This document shows positions 55,657-64,000 of a stretch of DNA of 64,000 nt, piece by piece. How positions within the stretch are numbered: position 1 is the stretch's first letter; each line of letters opens with the position of its first letter. Location of the stretch: the NCBI RefSeq assembly GCF_010727125.1, contig NZ_AP022564.1, positions 3,162,001 through 3,226,000 on the forward strand, given 5' to 3'. Below the pieces are notes generated by a model. It had not been told where the DNA came from and did no database searches. It was given only the letters and a program-made list of their open reading frames with translations. This stretch comes from Mycolicibacter terrae (GTDB taxonomy: Bacteria > Actinomycetota > Actinomycetes > Mycobacteriales > Mycobacteriaceae). The translations under genes and the position numbers were made by a program.

Positions 55657-56391
55657 GTGGCCTATCCTTGGCCGATGTCCGCCGAACCGCTTCCGACCGC
55701 GCCCCGGCCGGCTGCGGCCCGTGCCGGACGGCGCCGGGCCCGCACCCGGAGCGCGATCCTCGACGCCGCAGAGGCGGTGTTCGGCCGGGCCGGATACGGC
55801 GGCGCCCGGATCGAGGAGATCGCGGAGCTGGCCGACGTCTCGGTCGGTTCCATCTACGGCCACTTCGACGGCAAACGCGGGCTGTACCTGCAGCTGGTGG
55901 ACCGCGCGCTTGAGCTGTTCACCGAATACATGACGCGCAGCGATGACCCGTCGCTGAGCCCGCTGCAGCGGGTGCTTGCCGGCGGGGACGCCTACCTACG
56001 CTTTCACCTCGACCATCCCGGCGCCTTCCACTTCCTGGCCTACCGCAGTCCGGGCGCCGAACCGCTCTCGGGAGACAACGAGACCGAGGCACGCATCCGC
56101 GACCGAGTCGGACACCTACTTCGCCGATTTGCCGGGCAGATCGACAACGCCATCGCCGCCGGCGAGGCCCGACCGGTCGACTCGCTGCGGCTCACGCACT
56201 ACCTCTGGGGCGCCTGGAACGGTGTGATCGCGCTGCGGCAGCAGCCCGACGGCTTGCGCATCACCGATGACGAGATCGCCGAGACGCTCGAGCTGGCGCG
56301 CTGGCTGCTGCGCGAGGGATTGGCCACCCCGGCGCTCCGGGATGCCAACGGCGAAGTGGGCGATCGGGTGCCGCTGCCTTCGATCAGCTAG
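55657..56391 (+). CDS. TetR family transcriptional regulator
   Basis: The 244-residue protein starts at GTG 55657, or alternatively at ATG 55675. The helix-turn-helix lies at about residues 32-75: A-I-L-D-A-A-E-A-V-F-G, I-E-E-I-A-E-L-A-D-V-S-V-G-S-I-Y-G-H-F. The C-terminal ligand domain is helical and unlike its neighbours. It is divergent from the FAD oxidoreductase, its likely target. An arginine-rich N-terminal arm may add minor-groove contacts. Confidence 0.88.
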   Translation: MAYPWPMSAEPLPTAPRPAAARAGRRRARTRSAILDAAEAVFGRAGYGGARIEEIAELADVSVGSIYGHFDGKRGLYLQLVDRALELFTEYMTRSDDPSLSPLQRVLAGGDAYLRFHLDHPGAFHFLAYRSPGAEPLSGDNETEARIRDRVGHLLRRFAGQIDNAIAAGEARPVDSLRLTHYLWGAWNGVIALRQQPDGLRITDDEIAETLELARWLLREGLATPALRDANGEVGDRVPLPSIS

Positions 56392-56430
56392 CCGGCAAGG
56401 TGTAGGCCGCCGCGCGGGCGACCGATCCCG

Positions 56431-56504
56431 TGCCCCCAGTCGGACTCGAACCGACACTGTGCGGATTTTAAGTCCGCTGCCTCTGCCAATTGGGCTATGG
56501 GGGC
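56431..56504 (-). tRNA. tRNA with anticodon UAA (tRNA-Leu by anticodon)
   Basis: On the minus strand a full cloverleaf folds. The acceptor stem is GCCCCCA/TGGGGGC, the D stem GCC/GGC, the anticodon stem GCGGA/TCCGC with loop CTTAAAA, and the T stem GTCGG/CCGAC with TTCGAGT; A73 is present and CCA is not encoded. The anticodon TAA is at 56468-56470, reading UUA leucine codons. The variable region is only five nt, whereas bacterial leucine tRNAs normally have a long variable arm, so the identity is by anticodon only. It lies between the TetR and DUF732 genes. Confidence 0.9.
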
Positions 56505-56590
56505 TCGCGGCGAATCTAACGCGACAAGGCCGACGGCACCCCACCGGCACTCCGGAGCGGGGCGAACAGGACAGCGGTAGCGGAGGAGAC

Positions 56591-56896
56591 TCAGGCGTGC
56601 TCGGGGCAGTAGTTCTGCGCGGCGATCCGCGCGAACTCCGCAGCGCGCTGCAGTGTGAAACCCGGGTTGGTGGTCTGCACCGCGACCACGGTGTCCATCG
56701 GGGACAGGCCGCCATCCATCAGCTGGCACACCGAGTGGCCGGCGGAGATCGCCACCTGGTCCGACCCCTTGTGGCTGAGACCGGCTCCGGTCAGCTGGGT
56801 CAGGAAGGCAGCATCGCTGCCGACGGGGTCGGCGTGCACGGGCGCCGCCAGGCCGACCATGGCGGTCAGACCCGTCAGCAGCAGAAACCGTTTCAT
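56591..56896 (-). CDS. Secreted DUF732 protein
   Basis: The 101-residue protein has a signal peptide (K-R-F-L-L-L-T-G-L, cleavage after V-H-A). The mature DUF732 domain contains D-A-A-F-L-T-Q-L-T, G-H-S-V-C-Q-L-M-D and a final Y-C-P; the two cysteines probably form a disulfide. It is shorter than the proline-rich DUF732 protein at 26274 and has no tail. Function unknown; exported mycobacterial family. Confidence 0.85.
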   Translation of the reverse strand: MKRFLLLTGLTAMVGLAAPVHADPVGSDAAFLTQLTGAGLSHKGSDQVAISAGHSVCQLMDGGLSPMDTVVAVQTTNPGFTLQRAAEFARIAAQNYCPEHA

Positions 56897-57041
56897 AGCC
56901 AGTAATTGTCCTGAGCGTTCGTTAATAGCGTGTTACAGACCGTTTACTCCCCTGGACCGGCTTGTTAAATCCGTGTTACCAAGCGCTCACGCTGACGACG
57001 AGACCCGGTGCGGACGCGCCGATGACCAGGGCATGCCTTCC

Positions 57042-57070
57042 CCGGATGCGTTGTACGCCAACGCATCCGG
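57042..57070. other. Perfect 12-bp hairpin in the DUF732-PE intergenic region
   Basis: CCGGATGCGTTG (57042-57053), loop TACGC, then CAACGCATCCGG (57059-57070) form a perfect stem. It lies in the 506-nt gap 56897-57402 between divergent genes, so it terminates neither coding gene. It could be part of a small RNA or a protein-binding site. The rest of the gap has no supported gene. Confidence 0.5.
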
Positions 57071-57306
57071 CCATCTATCCCACCCGTCCGAAGTGGCCTC
57101 GGCGGGCACCGACGCCCGGTGGTGAGCTGGGTCACTCCCCGGGTGGGCCCGGTGGGCACGAAGGGCCCGTCGTGATCGGCGCACACCGGTCTTGCACTGC
57201 TTTCTTCCCGGCGCGTCGCAGCGGCGCCGCGGACCGGCCGGTGTGACCCCCACCACGCGCCGGCCCGCGGTCTCACCGGCGCCTCGTAAAAAGTTCTGAC
57301 ACAACG

Positions 57307-57338
57307 GTTAAGAAGCGGTTAACCAGCTTTCACAATCG
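57307..57338 (+). promoter_or_regulatory. Shared upstream element of PE/PPE modules, copy 1
   Basis: The segment beginning GTTAAGAAGCGGTTAACC and continuing GCTTTCACAATCG closely resembles 60507-60538 ahead of the second PE gene (GTTAAGAACCCGTAAAC, then GCTTTCGCTATCG). It lies about 65-95 nt before the PE start, so it is a likely promoter or regulator site common to both modules. Confidence 0.55.
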
Positions 57339-57402
57339 CCCAGTGATACGGGACCGTAGTCGCCGGAGCCGATAACCATCCGTTCCGTGAGGAGAAACCC
57401 AA

Positions 57403-57702
57403 ATGTCATTCGTGACTACCCAGCCGGAGGCGCTGGCCGCAGCCGCCGGCAACCTGCAGGCGATCGGTTCGGCGCTCAACGCCCAGAGCGCTGCCGCGTC
57501 AGCTCCGACCACCGGTGTCGTCCCCGCCGCCGCCGATGAGGTCTCGGCGCTGACCGCCGCGCAGTTCGCCGCGCACGCCGGCCTGTACCAGTCGGTTGCC
57601 GCGCAGGCCGCGGCCATTCACGAGATGTTCGTGGCCACCTTGAACGGCAGTGCCGAGTCCTACGCGGCCACCGAAGCCGCCAACGCGGTCGCGGCGGGTT
57701 AG
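57403..57702 (+). CDS. PE family protein, PE domain only
   Basis: The 99-residue protein begins M-S-F-V-T-T-Q-P-E-A-L and forms the two-helix PE domain; Y-A-A-T-E near the end fits the YxxxD/E type VII secretion signal. GAGGAG precedes the ATG. PE proteins pair with a PPE partner as a heterodimer exported by an ESX system. The PPE gene starts 9 nt downstream, so this is the partner. Confidence 0.95.
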   Translation: MSFVTTQPEALAAAAGNLQAIGSALNAQSAAASAPTTGVVPAAADEVSALTAAQFAAHAGLYQSVAAQAAAIHEMFVATLNGSAESYAATEAANAVAAG

Positions 57703-57711
57703 GCGATCTTC

Positions 57712-58950
57712 ATGCTGGATTATGGAGCCCTGCCCCCCGAGGTCAACTCCGGGCGCATGTACACCGGTCCGGGGTCAGCACCGATGATGTCGGCCGCCTC
57801 GGCCTGGCGCGCGATGGCCGCCGAACTGGCTTCTGCCGCACACGGTTACGAAACAGTGGTCTCAGAACTGTCCAATGAGGAATGGCTCGGGCCGGGCTCG
57901 GCGTCGATGTCCGCCGCGGCAGCGCCCTACATCGCCTGGATGAACACCACCGCCGCGCAGGCCGAGCAGGCCGCGACCCAGGCCACCGCGGCCGCAACCG
58001 CCTTCGAGACCGCCCGGGCGGCCACGGTGCCCCCGGCGGTGGTCTCGACCAACCGGGTGCAGCAGGCCGCGCTGGTCGCGACGAACATCCTGGGTATCAA
58101 CACCCCGGCCATCGCAGCCCTCGACGCCCACTACGCCGAGATGTGGGCCCAGGACGCCGCCGCGATGTACGGCTACGCCAGCGGATCGGCCGCCGCGTCC
58201 CAGGTGACACCGTTCAGCGAGCCCGCCCAAACCACCAACCCGGCAGGGCTGGCCGGACAGGGCGCCGCAGTCACTCAGGCCACAGGCACCAGCACTGCCA
58301 ACAGCACAGCACAGGCGGCGCAGATGATCTCGACGCTGCCGAACGCCCTGCAGAGCATGGCCACGCCGGCAGCGTCGACGGACTGGATCGAGCAGATCAT
58401 CGAATTCCTGTACAACGACCCGATCAACGGCTACGCGTACATGTTCGGCACCCCGCTGTACAACTTGTTCAACACCGCGGGCACCGGCGCGGCCTTCATC
58501 CCGTCTGCGCTGCTGCCAAGCCTCATCGGTTTCATGACCGGCGGGGGCTTCACCGGCGCCACCGGCAGCGCGCTCGGAAGCGGTCTGGGCGCTGCGTTGA
58601 GCCCCGGTGGTGCACTCGGCGCCCTGGGCGCGCTCGGCGGAGGCATGGCCAGCGGGGTCAGCAGCGCATTCGGGGTAAGCGCGGTCACCCCGGCGGTCAC
58701 CGCCGGGATGGGTCAGGCCTCGCTGGTCGGGACGTCGTTCTCGGCGCCGGCCAGCTGGTCGGCGGCCACCCCCGGCGCCGCGGCCCTCACCGGGGGACCG
58801 GGCGGTTGGGCGGTTCCCTCGGAGACCCACAACAACATGGCCTCCATGCCCCCTCCGGTGCCGACCGGCGTCGGGCGGGCCGGGATGAACTACGGCACAC
58901 CGCGTTACGGGTTCCGGCCCAAGTTCATGCCGAAGCCGATGGTGGTCTAG
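57712..58950 (+). CDS. PPE family protein
   Basis: The 412-residue protein has the N-terminal PPE domain (about 1-180) with [11 protein letters not shown] and the WxG turn in E-E-W-L-G-P. The C-terminal part is Gly/Ala-rich with a short A-P-A-S-W segment akin to the SVPxxW motif and ends [12 protein letters not shown]. It is cotranscribed with the PE gene upstream and with a second PPE gene 8 nt downstream. It is probably exported by an ESX system to the cell envelope. Confidence 0.93.
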   Translation: MLDYGALPPEVNSGRMYTGPGSAPMMSAASAWRAMAAELASAAHGYETVVSELSNEEWLGPGSASMSAAAAPYIAWMNTTAAQAEQAATQATAAATAFETARAATVPPAVVSTNRVQQAALVATNILGINTPAIAALDAHYAEMWAQDAAAMYGYASGSAAASQVTPFSEPAQTTNPAGLAGQGAAVTQATGTSTANSTAQAAQMISTLPNALQSMATPAASTDWIEQIIEFLYNDPINGYAYMFGTPLYNLFNTAGTGAAFIPSALLPSLIGFMTGGGFTGATGSALGSGLGAALSPGGALGALGALGGGMASGVSSAFGVSAVTPAVTAGMGQASLVGTSFSAPASWSAATPGAAALTGGPGGWAVPSETHNNMASMPPPVPTGVGRAGMNYGTPRYGFRPKFMPKPMVV

Positions 58951-58958
58951 GAGCAACG

Positions 58959-60203
58959 ATGATCGATTACGCAATGCTGTCGCCGGAGGTCAACTCCGGG
59001 CGTCTGTACGCCGGTCCCGGCTCCTCGCCGATGATGGCGGTCGCCTCCGCCTGGCGCGGACTGGCCGCGGAGATCAGCTCGGCGCTGACGTCCTACGAGA
59101 CGACGTTCTCCCAGCTCGTCGACGAAGAGTGGCTGGGCCCGGCATCGGCATCGATGACCGCCGCCACCAAGCCCTACCTGGCGTGGATGGCCGACACCGC
59201 GGCGAAGGCCGAGGAGGCGGCCACCCAGGCCACGGCCGCGGCCGCCGCGTTCGAGGCGGCCCACGCGGCCACCCCTCCCCCGGCAGTGATCGCCGCCAAT
59301 CGCGCCCAGCAGAAGCAATTGGTGGCGACCAATGTCGTCGGGCAGAACTCCGCGGCGATCATGGCCAGCGACGCACAGTATTTCCAGATGTGGGCCCAGG
59401 CCACCGATGTCATGTACAGCTACGCGGCATCCTCGGCGGCGGCGACCAAGGTGACACCGTTCAACGAGCCCAACCAGACCACGAATCCGGACGGAACGGC
59501 CAACCAGGCGGCCGCGGTCAGTCAGGCCAACGGCACGGCGGCCGGCAATACCGCCCAGACGGCGCAGGCGATCTCGTCGCTGCCGAACACGCTGCAGACC
59601 CTGACCTCGCCGGGCCCCGCCGACGCCGGCCTGCCCCCGCCCACGCTCGCCGGACTCCTCGAAGCCATCGGCCGGAACGCGTCGATCAATGGCGCCGTCT
59701 CGTTGTTCACCTACCCGCTCAACGGCGGGATGAGCTTCGTCGGGACATCCGCGGCGTTCACCCCGGCAAGTTTGATCCCGACCATGACCACCTTCTTCTC
59801 CGGTGGGGGTTTCAACGCCCTCGGCGGTGGTGCGGCAGGTGCCGGCATCGGTGCCCTGCTGGCCCCCGGCGGTCCGTTGAGCAGCCTCGGGGCCCTGGGT
59901 GGCGGCGCCGCGTCCGCCTTCACGGCAAGCGCGCCGGTGTCGGCCGGTGTGGGCCAGGCCACCCTGGTCGGGGAACTGTCCGCGCCGGCTGCGTGGGCCG
60001 CGGCCGCCCCGGAGAGCGCCGCCTCGGCGGCCGACGCCTTGCAGGCCAGCAGCTGGTCGGCCGCACCTGAAGATGTCGAATCGATGGCTGCCATGCCCGG
60101 CGGAATGCCGATGGGTGCAGAGCGGGGCGGCGGCTTCGGACTGGGCACCCCGCGCTACGGCTTCAAGCCGACCGTGATGGCCCGACCGGTCGTTGCCGGA
60201 TAA
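58959..60203 (+). CDS. PPE family protein
   Basis: The 414-residue protein from ATG 58959 (GGAGC upstream) shows the PPE domain with S-P-E-V-N-S-G-R-L-Y and E-E-W-L-G-P. Compared with the previous PPE, the N-terminal domain is strongly conserved while the middle differs, including an acidic D-A-G-L-P-P-P segment. The end is [16 protein letters not shown]. With the preceding genes it forms PE-PPE-PPE. A hairpin at 60257-60283 probably ends the transcript. Confidence 0.93.
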   Translation: MIDYAMLSPEVNSGRLYAGPGSSPMMAVASAWRGLAAEISSALTSYETTFSQLVDEEWLGPASASMTAATKPYLAWMADTAAKAEEAATQATAAAAAFEAAHAATPPPAVIAANRAQQKQLVATNVVGQNSAAIMASDAQYFQMWAQATDVMYSYAASSAAATKVTPFNEPNQTTNPDGTANQAAAVSQANGTAAGNTAQTAQAISSLPNTLQTLTSPGPADAGLPPPTLAGLLEAIGRNASINGAVSLFTYPLNGGMSFVGTSAAFTPASLIPTMTTFFSGGGFNALGGGAAGAGIGALLAPGGPLSSLGALGGGAASAFTASAPVSAGVGQATLVGELSAPAAWAAAAPESAASAADALQASSWSAAPEDVESMAAMPGGMPMGAERGGGFGLGTPRYGFKPTVMARPVVAG

Positions 60204-60256
60204 CACCCGCCTCGTCCATCGGCTCGAGCTGGGCCAGACCAGCCCGCAAATGCACA

Positions 60257-60283
60257 CCGGCGCAGCAGAGGGGGCTGCGCCGG
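60257..60283. terminator. Hairpin after the PE-PPE-PPE module
   Basis: CCGGCGCAGC (60257-60266) and GCTGCGCCGG (60274-60283) form a perfect 10-bp stem with a 7-nt loop, 54 nt after the second PPE stop. It is GC-rich and lacks a long U-run, as is common for mycobacterial terminators. The rest of the 402-nt gap 60204-60605 shows only the module 2 upstream element. Confidence 0.6.
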
Positions 60284-60506
60284 TTCGCCGTGTGTTCCGA
60301 TCGTCTGCCAGGTATTCATCACCCAGCTCGGACGGAACTTCCAGGTCGGCTACCAGCAGGGCAGCCTCCACGGCCGAACGGGCAGGCCGGCGGCACCCCA
60401 CCTGACCGGCCCCGATGCCGTGGCGGAACCCGGCCGAACCTGAATCGCGCCATGTGGCGCTGTGAGTTCCCTGTGCGAATAAACCGTCAAGAATCCTGGC
60501 AAGGGC

Positions 60507-60538
60507 GTTAAGAACCCGTAAACGGCTTTCGCTATCGA
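60507..60538 (+). promoter_or_regulatory. Shared upstream element of PE/PPE modules, copy 2
   Basis: This matches the element at 57307-57338 over about 32 nt with few differences and a one-base gap, and lies about 68-99 nt before the second PE gene, nearly the same distance as copy 1. It probably reflects duplication of the whole promoter-PE-PPE unit. Confidence 0.55.
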
Positions 60539-60605
60539 CCGTTTCGCCGGAAACAGTGGACCGTGCACTCGGCCGAAGGCCGCCCGTTTTCCACCAGGAG
60601 ATGTC

Positions 60606-61421
60606 ATGTCCTTCGTGACCACCCATCCCGAGGCGATGGCGGCGACCGCCAGTAACCTGCAGGCGATCGGCTCGGCGATGACCGCGCAGAGCGCCGCGGC
60701 GGCGGCACCCACCACCGGAATCGCCCCGGCGGGCGCCGACGAGGTCTCGGTCCTGCAGGCGACCCAGTTCGCGGCCTACGGGCAGCTGTACCAACAGATC
60801 AGCGCCCAGGCCGCGGTGATCCAGGAAATGTTCGTCAACACCCTGCGCACCAGTGCCGACTCGTACGGCAGCACCGAGACCGCCAACTCCGCGGCCGCCG
60901 ACTCCTCGGCGGCCGGTGGGCTGCTGGCCGGACTCACCGGCCCGTCGGTCGCCGACCCGACCTACGGGCTGGGCGGGGTGGCCAGCAACAGCGCCATCCT
61001 GGCCGCCATGCAGGCCGGCACGATCGGCTCGGCGGCCTCGGAGTTCACCGGCATGGGCAAGGGTTACATCACCGCCCCGTCCGGGGTGGTTCATCACGTC
61101 GCACCCGAATCCCTGACGCCCTCGGCAGGTCTCACCGGCCAGACCACGCCGGCCGCCGGCGCAGCACCGGTTTCAGCGGCCGCGAGTCAGGCCGCGGCGC
61201 GGACCGGTGCCCCGGTGCCACCGTCCTGGGCCGGCCAGCCCGCCCCGGCGGAGACGGCGCCGGCTGCGCTGTCCGGTCCGGGCAGCGCGGCCGCCGCACC
61301 CCGCGCCTCCACGGCGGCCGTGCCCGCCGCACTGCCGGCGTCCTCGAGCGACCAGAGCAGCCGCGGCCGGTTGCGCTACGGCATCAAGCCGAAGGTGATG
61401 CCGCGCCCGCCGGTGGGCTGA
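60606..61421 (+). CDS. PE family protein with extended C-terminus
   Basis: The 271-residue protein starts M-S-F-V-T-T-H-P-E-A-M, with the PE domain over about residues 1-95, followed by a 170-residue Ala/Pro-rich region. The tail ends L-R-Y-G-I-K-P-K-V-M-P-R-P, resembling the tails of the PPE proteins here, which is unusual for a PE protein. CAGGAG precedes the ATG. It is followed by its PPE partner 39 nt downstream. Likely ESX-exported. Confidence 0.92.
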   Translation: MSFVTTHPEAMAATASNLQAIGSAMTAQSAAAAAPTTGIAPAGADEVSVLQATQFAAYGQLYQQISAQAAVIQEMFVNTLRTSADSYGSTETANSAAADSSAAGGLLAGLTGPSVADPTYGLGGVASNSAILAAMQAGTIGSAASEFTGMGKGYITAPSGVVHHVAPESLTPSAGLTGQTTPAAGAAPVSAAASQAAARTGAPVPPSWAGQPAPAETAPAALSGPGSAAAAPRASTAAVPAALPASSSDQSSRGRLRYGIKPKVMPRPPVG

Positions 61422-61460
61422 CGGCAGACAATCGATTACCAGCGATCGGAATTGACAAAG

Positions 61461-62645
61461 ATGGACTTTGGCGCATTACCCCCGGAGATCAACTCCGGCC
61501 GCATGTACGCCGGCGCCGGCGCGGCACCGATGATGGCCGCCGCCGCGGCGTGGAACAGTCTCGGCGCGGAGCTCACGACGACCGCGACGTCCTATCAGTC
61601 GGCGATCGCGGCACTGACCGGCGAGGAATGGCAGGGGCCGGCCTCGGCGTCGATGGCCGCGGCCGTGACGCCATATGTCAACTGGCTCAACACCACCGCG
61701 GCCGCCGCCGAGTACGCAGCCGCCCAGGCCACCGCGTCCGCCGCCGCGTTCGAAGCCGCGTTCGCGATGATGGTGCCGCCGCCGGTCATCGCCGCCAACC
61801 GGGCTCAGCTGGTCGCGCTGGTCGCCTCGAACTTCCTAGGCATCAACACTCCGGCGATCGCCGCCACCGAAGCCCAGTACGCCGAGATGTGGGCGCAGGA
61901 CGCCATCGCCATGTACGGCTACGCGGCCTCCTCGGCGAGCGCCGGAACTCTGCAGCCACTGTCCACACCCACCCCGATCAGCAACCCGCTCGGTACCGCG
62001 GGCCAGGCGGCCGCGGTCGCCCAGGCGTCGGCCGGCAGCACCCAGAGCGGGTTGTCTCAACTGGTTTCGGGCCTGCCCAACGCCGTGCAGACGCTCTCCT
62101 CGCCGTTGAGCGCAGCGGCCGGCCCGGCCCAGGCCGGGGATTTTCTGTCGAATTTCATCAATTCCACGCAGAACCTCGGGATCTGGAACGCGATTCAGAC
62201 CTACAGCACCTACGGGGTCACCGCCGGGTCGTGGCATCTGTTCGCCGGCATCGCCAGCGCCATCGCCATCGCCTCACCCGGCGTGGGCGCCGCCAGCAGC
62301 CCGATCCTGGTGGATTCGGTCGACACCCCGGGCGGCGCGCCCGCCGCCGGCCCGGCGGCGGCCGGCCGGGCGCCGGTCCTGGCCAGCATGGCCCAAGCGG
62401 CCCCGGTCGGTGGGCTGTCGGTGCCCTCGACCTGGCCGGGAGCGTTGCCGGCCGCGGCCGGCTCGGCACCGCTGATCACCTCCGAGTGGATTCCCGGTGC
62501 CGTCGAGGAGGGCCAATCGGTGTCGGCGGTGCCGGCCGGGATGGGTGTCGCCGGGGCAGCCGCAGCGCGCGGCGGCCGCGGTTTCAGCGATCCACGCTAC
62601 GGATTCAAACCCACCGTGATGGCGCGACCGGTCGCTGCTGGCTGA
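61461..62645 (+). CDS. PPE family protein, SVP type
   Basis: The start is ATG 61461 ([13 protein letters not shown]), the classic PPE opening; a TTG at 61452 is less likely. Length 394. It has the WxG turn E-E-W-Q-G-P and a typical S-V-P-S-T-W motif near residue 318, placing it in the PPE-SVP group. The end is [16 protein letters not shown]. Partner of the PE protein upstream. Confidence 0.93.
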   Translation: MDFGALPPEINSGRMYAGAGAAPMMAAAAAWNSLGAELTTTATSYQSAIAALTGEEWQGPASASMAAAVTPYVNWLNTTAAAAEYAAAQATASAAAFEAAFAMMVPPPVIAANRAQLVALVASNFLGINTPAIAATEAQYAEMWAQDAIAMYGYAASSASAGTLQPLSTPTPISNPLGTAGQAAAVAQASAGSTQSGLSQLVSGLPNAVQTLSSPLSAAAGPAQAGDFLSNFINSTQNLGIWNAIQTYSTYGVTAGSWHLFAGIASAIAIASPGVGAASSPILVDSVDTPGGAPAAGPAAAGRAPVLASMAQAAPVGGLSVPSTWPGALPAAAGSAPLITSEWIPGAVEEGQSVSAVPAGMGVAGAAAARGGRGFSDPRYGFKPTVMARPVAAG

Positions 62646-62673
62646 GAGCGGCGGTTGCCGGGATGATGGTCGG

Positions 62674-64000
62674 GTGAGCGTCGTGAGACAGCGCCCCCCG
62701 CGCGGAGAGCTGCGCATCTACCTGGGCGCCTCGCCCGGGGTGGGCAAGACCTACGCGATGCTCGGCGAAGCCCACCGCCGCGCCGAGCGCGGCACCGACG
62801 TCGTCGCCGCCGCCGTCGAGACCCACGGCCGCAGCAAGACCGCGGAACTGCTGCGGGGCATCGAGACGGTCGGCGCCGCCGGCGGCGAACTCGACGTGGC
62901 CGCGGTGCTGGCACGGCGCCCCGCGGTGGTCCTGGTCGACGATCTCGCGCACACCAACGCCGCGGGCAGCCGTAACCCCAAACGCTGGCAGGACGTCGAG
63001 GAGTTGCTCGACGCCGGCATCACGGTGATCTCCACCGTCAACGTGCAGCAGCTGGAGAGCCTCAGCGACGTCGTCACCAAGATCACCGGAACCGTCCAGC
63101 ACGACACCGTGCCCGACGCGGTCGTGCGCCAGGCGGCTCAGATCGAGCTCATCGACGTCGCCCCGGAGGCATTGCGCCGCAGGCTTTCCCATGGCAACGT
63201 TTATCCTCCGGAGAAGGTCGACGCCGCGCTGGCCAACTATTTCCGCGGCGAGACCCTCACCGCCCTGCGCGAATTGGCACTGCTGTGGCTGGCCGGGCAG
63301 GTCGACGCGGCGCTGACGAAATACCGTGCCGACAAGAAGATCACGCAGACCTGGGAGGCGCGGGAACGCATCGTCGCCGCGGTCACCGGCGGCCCGGAGT
63401 CCGAGACGCTGGTGCGCCGGGCCTCCCGGATCGCATCGAAGGCCGGTGGCGAACTGCTGGTGCTGCATGTGCTGGGGGGCGACGGGATCTCCGGGGCACC
63501 GGCCCCCCGGGTGGGCAAGATCCGCCAGCTGGCGATCAGCCTGGGGGCATCCCTGCACACCGTGATCGGCGACGACGTGCCGGGCGCCCTGCTGGAATTC
63601 GCCCGCGACGTCAACGCCACCCAACTGGTGATCGGCAGTTCGAGGCGGTCCCGCTGGGCGCGCATCCTCGACGAGGGTGTCGGTGCGGCGGTGGTCCAGC
63701 AATCCGGTGACATCGACGTGCACATCGTCACCGACGAGGACACCAAGCGGAGTCTCCGCGCCGTATCGATCTCCCCGCGGGAACGGCGGGCGGTGTCCTG
63801 GCTGGCCGCCGTCGCCGTCCCGTGTGTGATGTGCGCGATCGTGGTGGGCTGGCTGGACCGCTACCTCGACACCGGCCAGAGCGCGCTGTTCGTCGTCGGG
63901 GTGCTGCTGGTGGCCCTGCTCGGTGGTATCGCCCCGGCGGTGCTCTCGGCCCTGCTGTCCGGGGTCCTGATGAACTACTTCCTGCTCACCCCGCGCCGCG
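62674..64000 (+). CDS. kdpD: Osmosensitive K+ channel histidine kinase KdpD, 5' part
   Basis: The GTG at 62674 starts a frame open to the window end, giving 442 codons, so the protein is truncated by the window. The N-terminal KdpD domain has G-A-S-P-G-V-G-K-T near 18-26 and V-D-D-L-A-H-T-N near 90. A universal-stress-protein-like domain follows (about 235-365), then hydrophobic helices of the DUF4118 sensor begin near 375. The histidine kinase core lies beyond the window. KdpD senses potassium limitation and turgor and phosphorylates KdpE to induce the Kdp ATPase. It is 28 nt after the PPE stop; in M. tuberculosis kdpD also lies near PE/PPE genes, by memory. Confidence 0.93.
   Translation, partial: MSVVRQRPPRGELRIYLGASPGVGKTYAMLGEAHRRAERGTDVVAAAVETHGRSKTAELLRGIETVGAAGGELDVAAVLARRPAVVLVDDLAHTNAAGSRNPKRWQDVEELLDAGITVISTVNVQQLESLSDVVTKITGTVQHDTVPDAVVRQAAQIELIDVAPEALRRRLSHGNVYPPEKVDAALANYFRGETLTALRELALLWLAGQVDAALTKYRADKKITQTWEARERIVAAVTGGPESETLVRRASRIASKAGGELLVLHVLGGDGISGAPAPRVGKIRQLAISLGASLHTVIGDDVPGALLEFARDVNATQLVIGSSRRSRWARILDEGVGAAVVQQSGDIDVHIVTDEDTKRSLRAVSISPRERRAVSWLAAVAVPCVMCAIVVGWLDRYLDTGQSALFVVGVLLVALLGGIAPAVLSALLSGVLMNYFLLTPRR

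Noticed and set aside
57882..58958. Upstream extension of the second PPE frame
   Set aside because: It runs inside the first PPE gene in another frame; the real start is ATG 58959 with the classic PPE N-terminus.
60284..60420. Remnant of a protein-coding gene between the PE/PPE modules
   Set aside because: A short frame reads plausibly but has stops, no start and no recognisable family.

Overview
The window is high-GC DNA from a mycobacterium (Mycobacterium sensu lato). The main evidence is the gene content: PE and PPE proteins, a PE-PPE domain hydrolase, mycothiol S-conjugate amidase (mca), a PhoH2-type PIN-ATPase, a 13E12-type DUF222/HNH gene, FadA/FadD/EchA lipid genes, and a gene order that from memory follows M. 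tuberculosis H37Rv from about Rv1101c down to Rv1057 and then to the PE/PPE-kdpD area. Rv equivalents are recalled, not searched.

Layout. 1-2093: the 5' part of a secreted PE-PPE hydrolase and a small secreted-protein gene that looks frameshifted. 2094-10995: an overlapping minus-strand operon of two paralogous zinc-ribbon/class III cyclase/ATPase proteins followed by a LuxR-type ATPase regulator. 11241-17888: epimerase, AI-2E-type membrane protein, DUF4245 protein, glpX, fum and an MFS carrier. 17895-19421: an HNH protein with a perfect SOS box at its promoter. 19488-26264: polysaccharide deacetylase, phoH2 with a candidate upstream small antitoxin ORF, desA2, glyA, a DUF885 metallopeptidase and coaA. 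26274-37695: secreted proline-rich DUF732 protein, cis-prenyl diphosphate synthase, hemolysin III-like protein, ketosteroid-isomerase-like protein, DUF255 protein, mca, DUF4307, greA, metB, pra, cbs and lipU. 37876-45528: SGNH esterase, fadA3, a DUF559 gene flanked by two 64-bp palindromic repeats, Bax-inhibitor-like protein, echA9, echA8 and a membrane hydrolase. 45529-46563: a sulfur operon (cysteine dioxygenase plus rhodanese) behind a short ORF with three consecutive cysteine codons. 46724-53771: two patatin-like proteins, a class II amidotransferase, SRPBCC protein, NAD(P)-binding protein, fadD14 and a beta-propeller protein. 54173-56896: FAD oxidoreductase with a divergent TetR gene, a tRNA with anticodon UAA and a DUF732 protein. 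57403-62645: two PE/PPE modules with related upstream sequences and shared C-terminal tails. From 62674 the 5' part of kdpD runs off the end.

Themes. Metabolically the window joins central carbon (glpX, fum), one-carbon and sulfur amino acid metabolism (glyA, metB, cbs, cysteine dioxygenase, rhodanese, mca), CoA and acyl metabolism (coaA, fadA3, echA8, echA9, fadD14, desA2), envelope prenyl/lipid functions and type VII secretion substrates. Several starts look leaderless (a TANNNT hexamer 7-8 nt before ATG/GTG), and this decides the start of the HNH, desA2, prenyl synthase and echA9 genes. The observations most worth testing are the inverted 64-bp palindromes around the DUF559 gene, the poly-cysteine leader ORF, the candidate antitoxin ORF ahead of phoH2, the SOS-controlled HNH gene, the UAA tRNA lacking a long variable arm, and the tandem cyclase operon.
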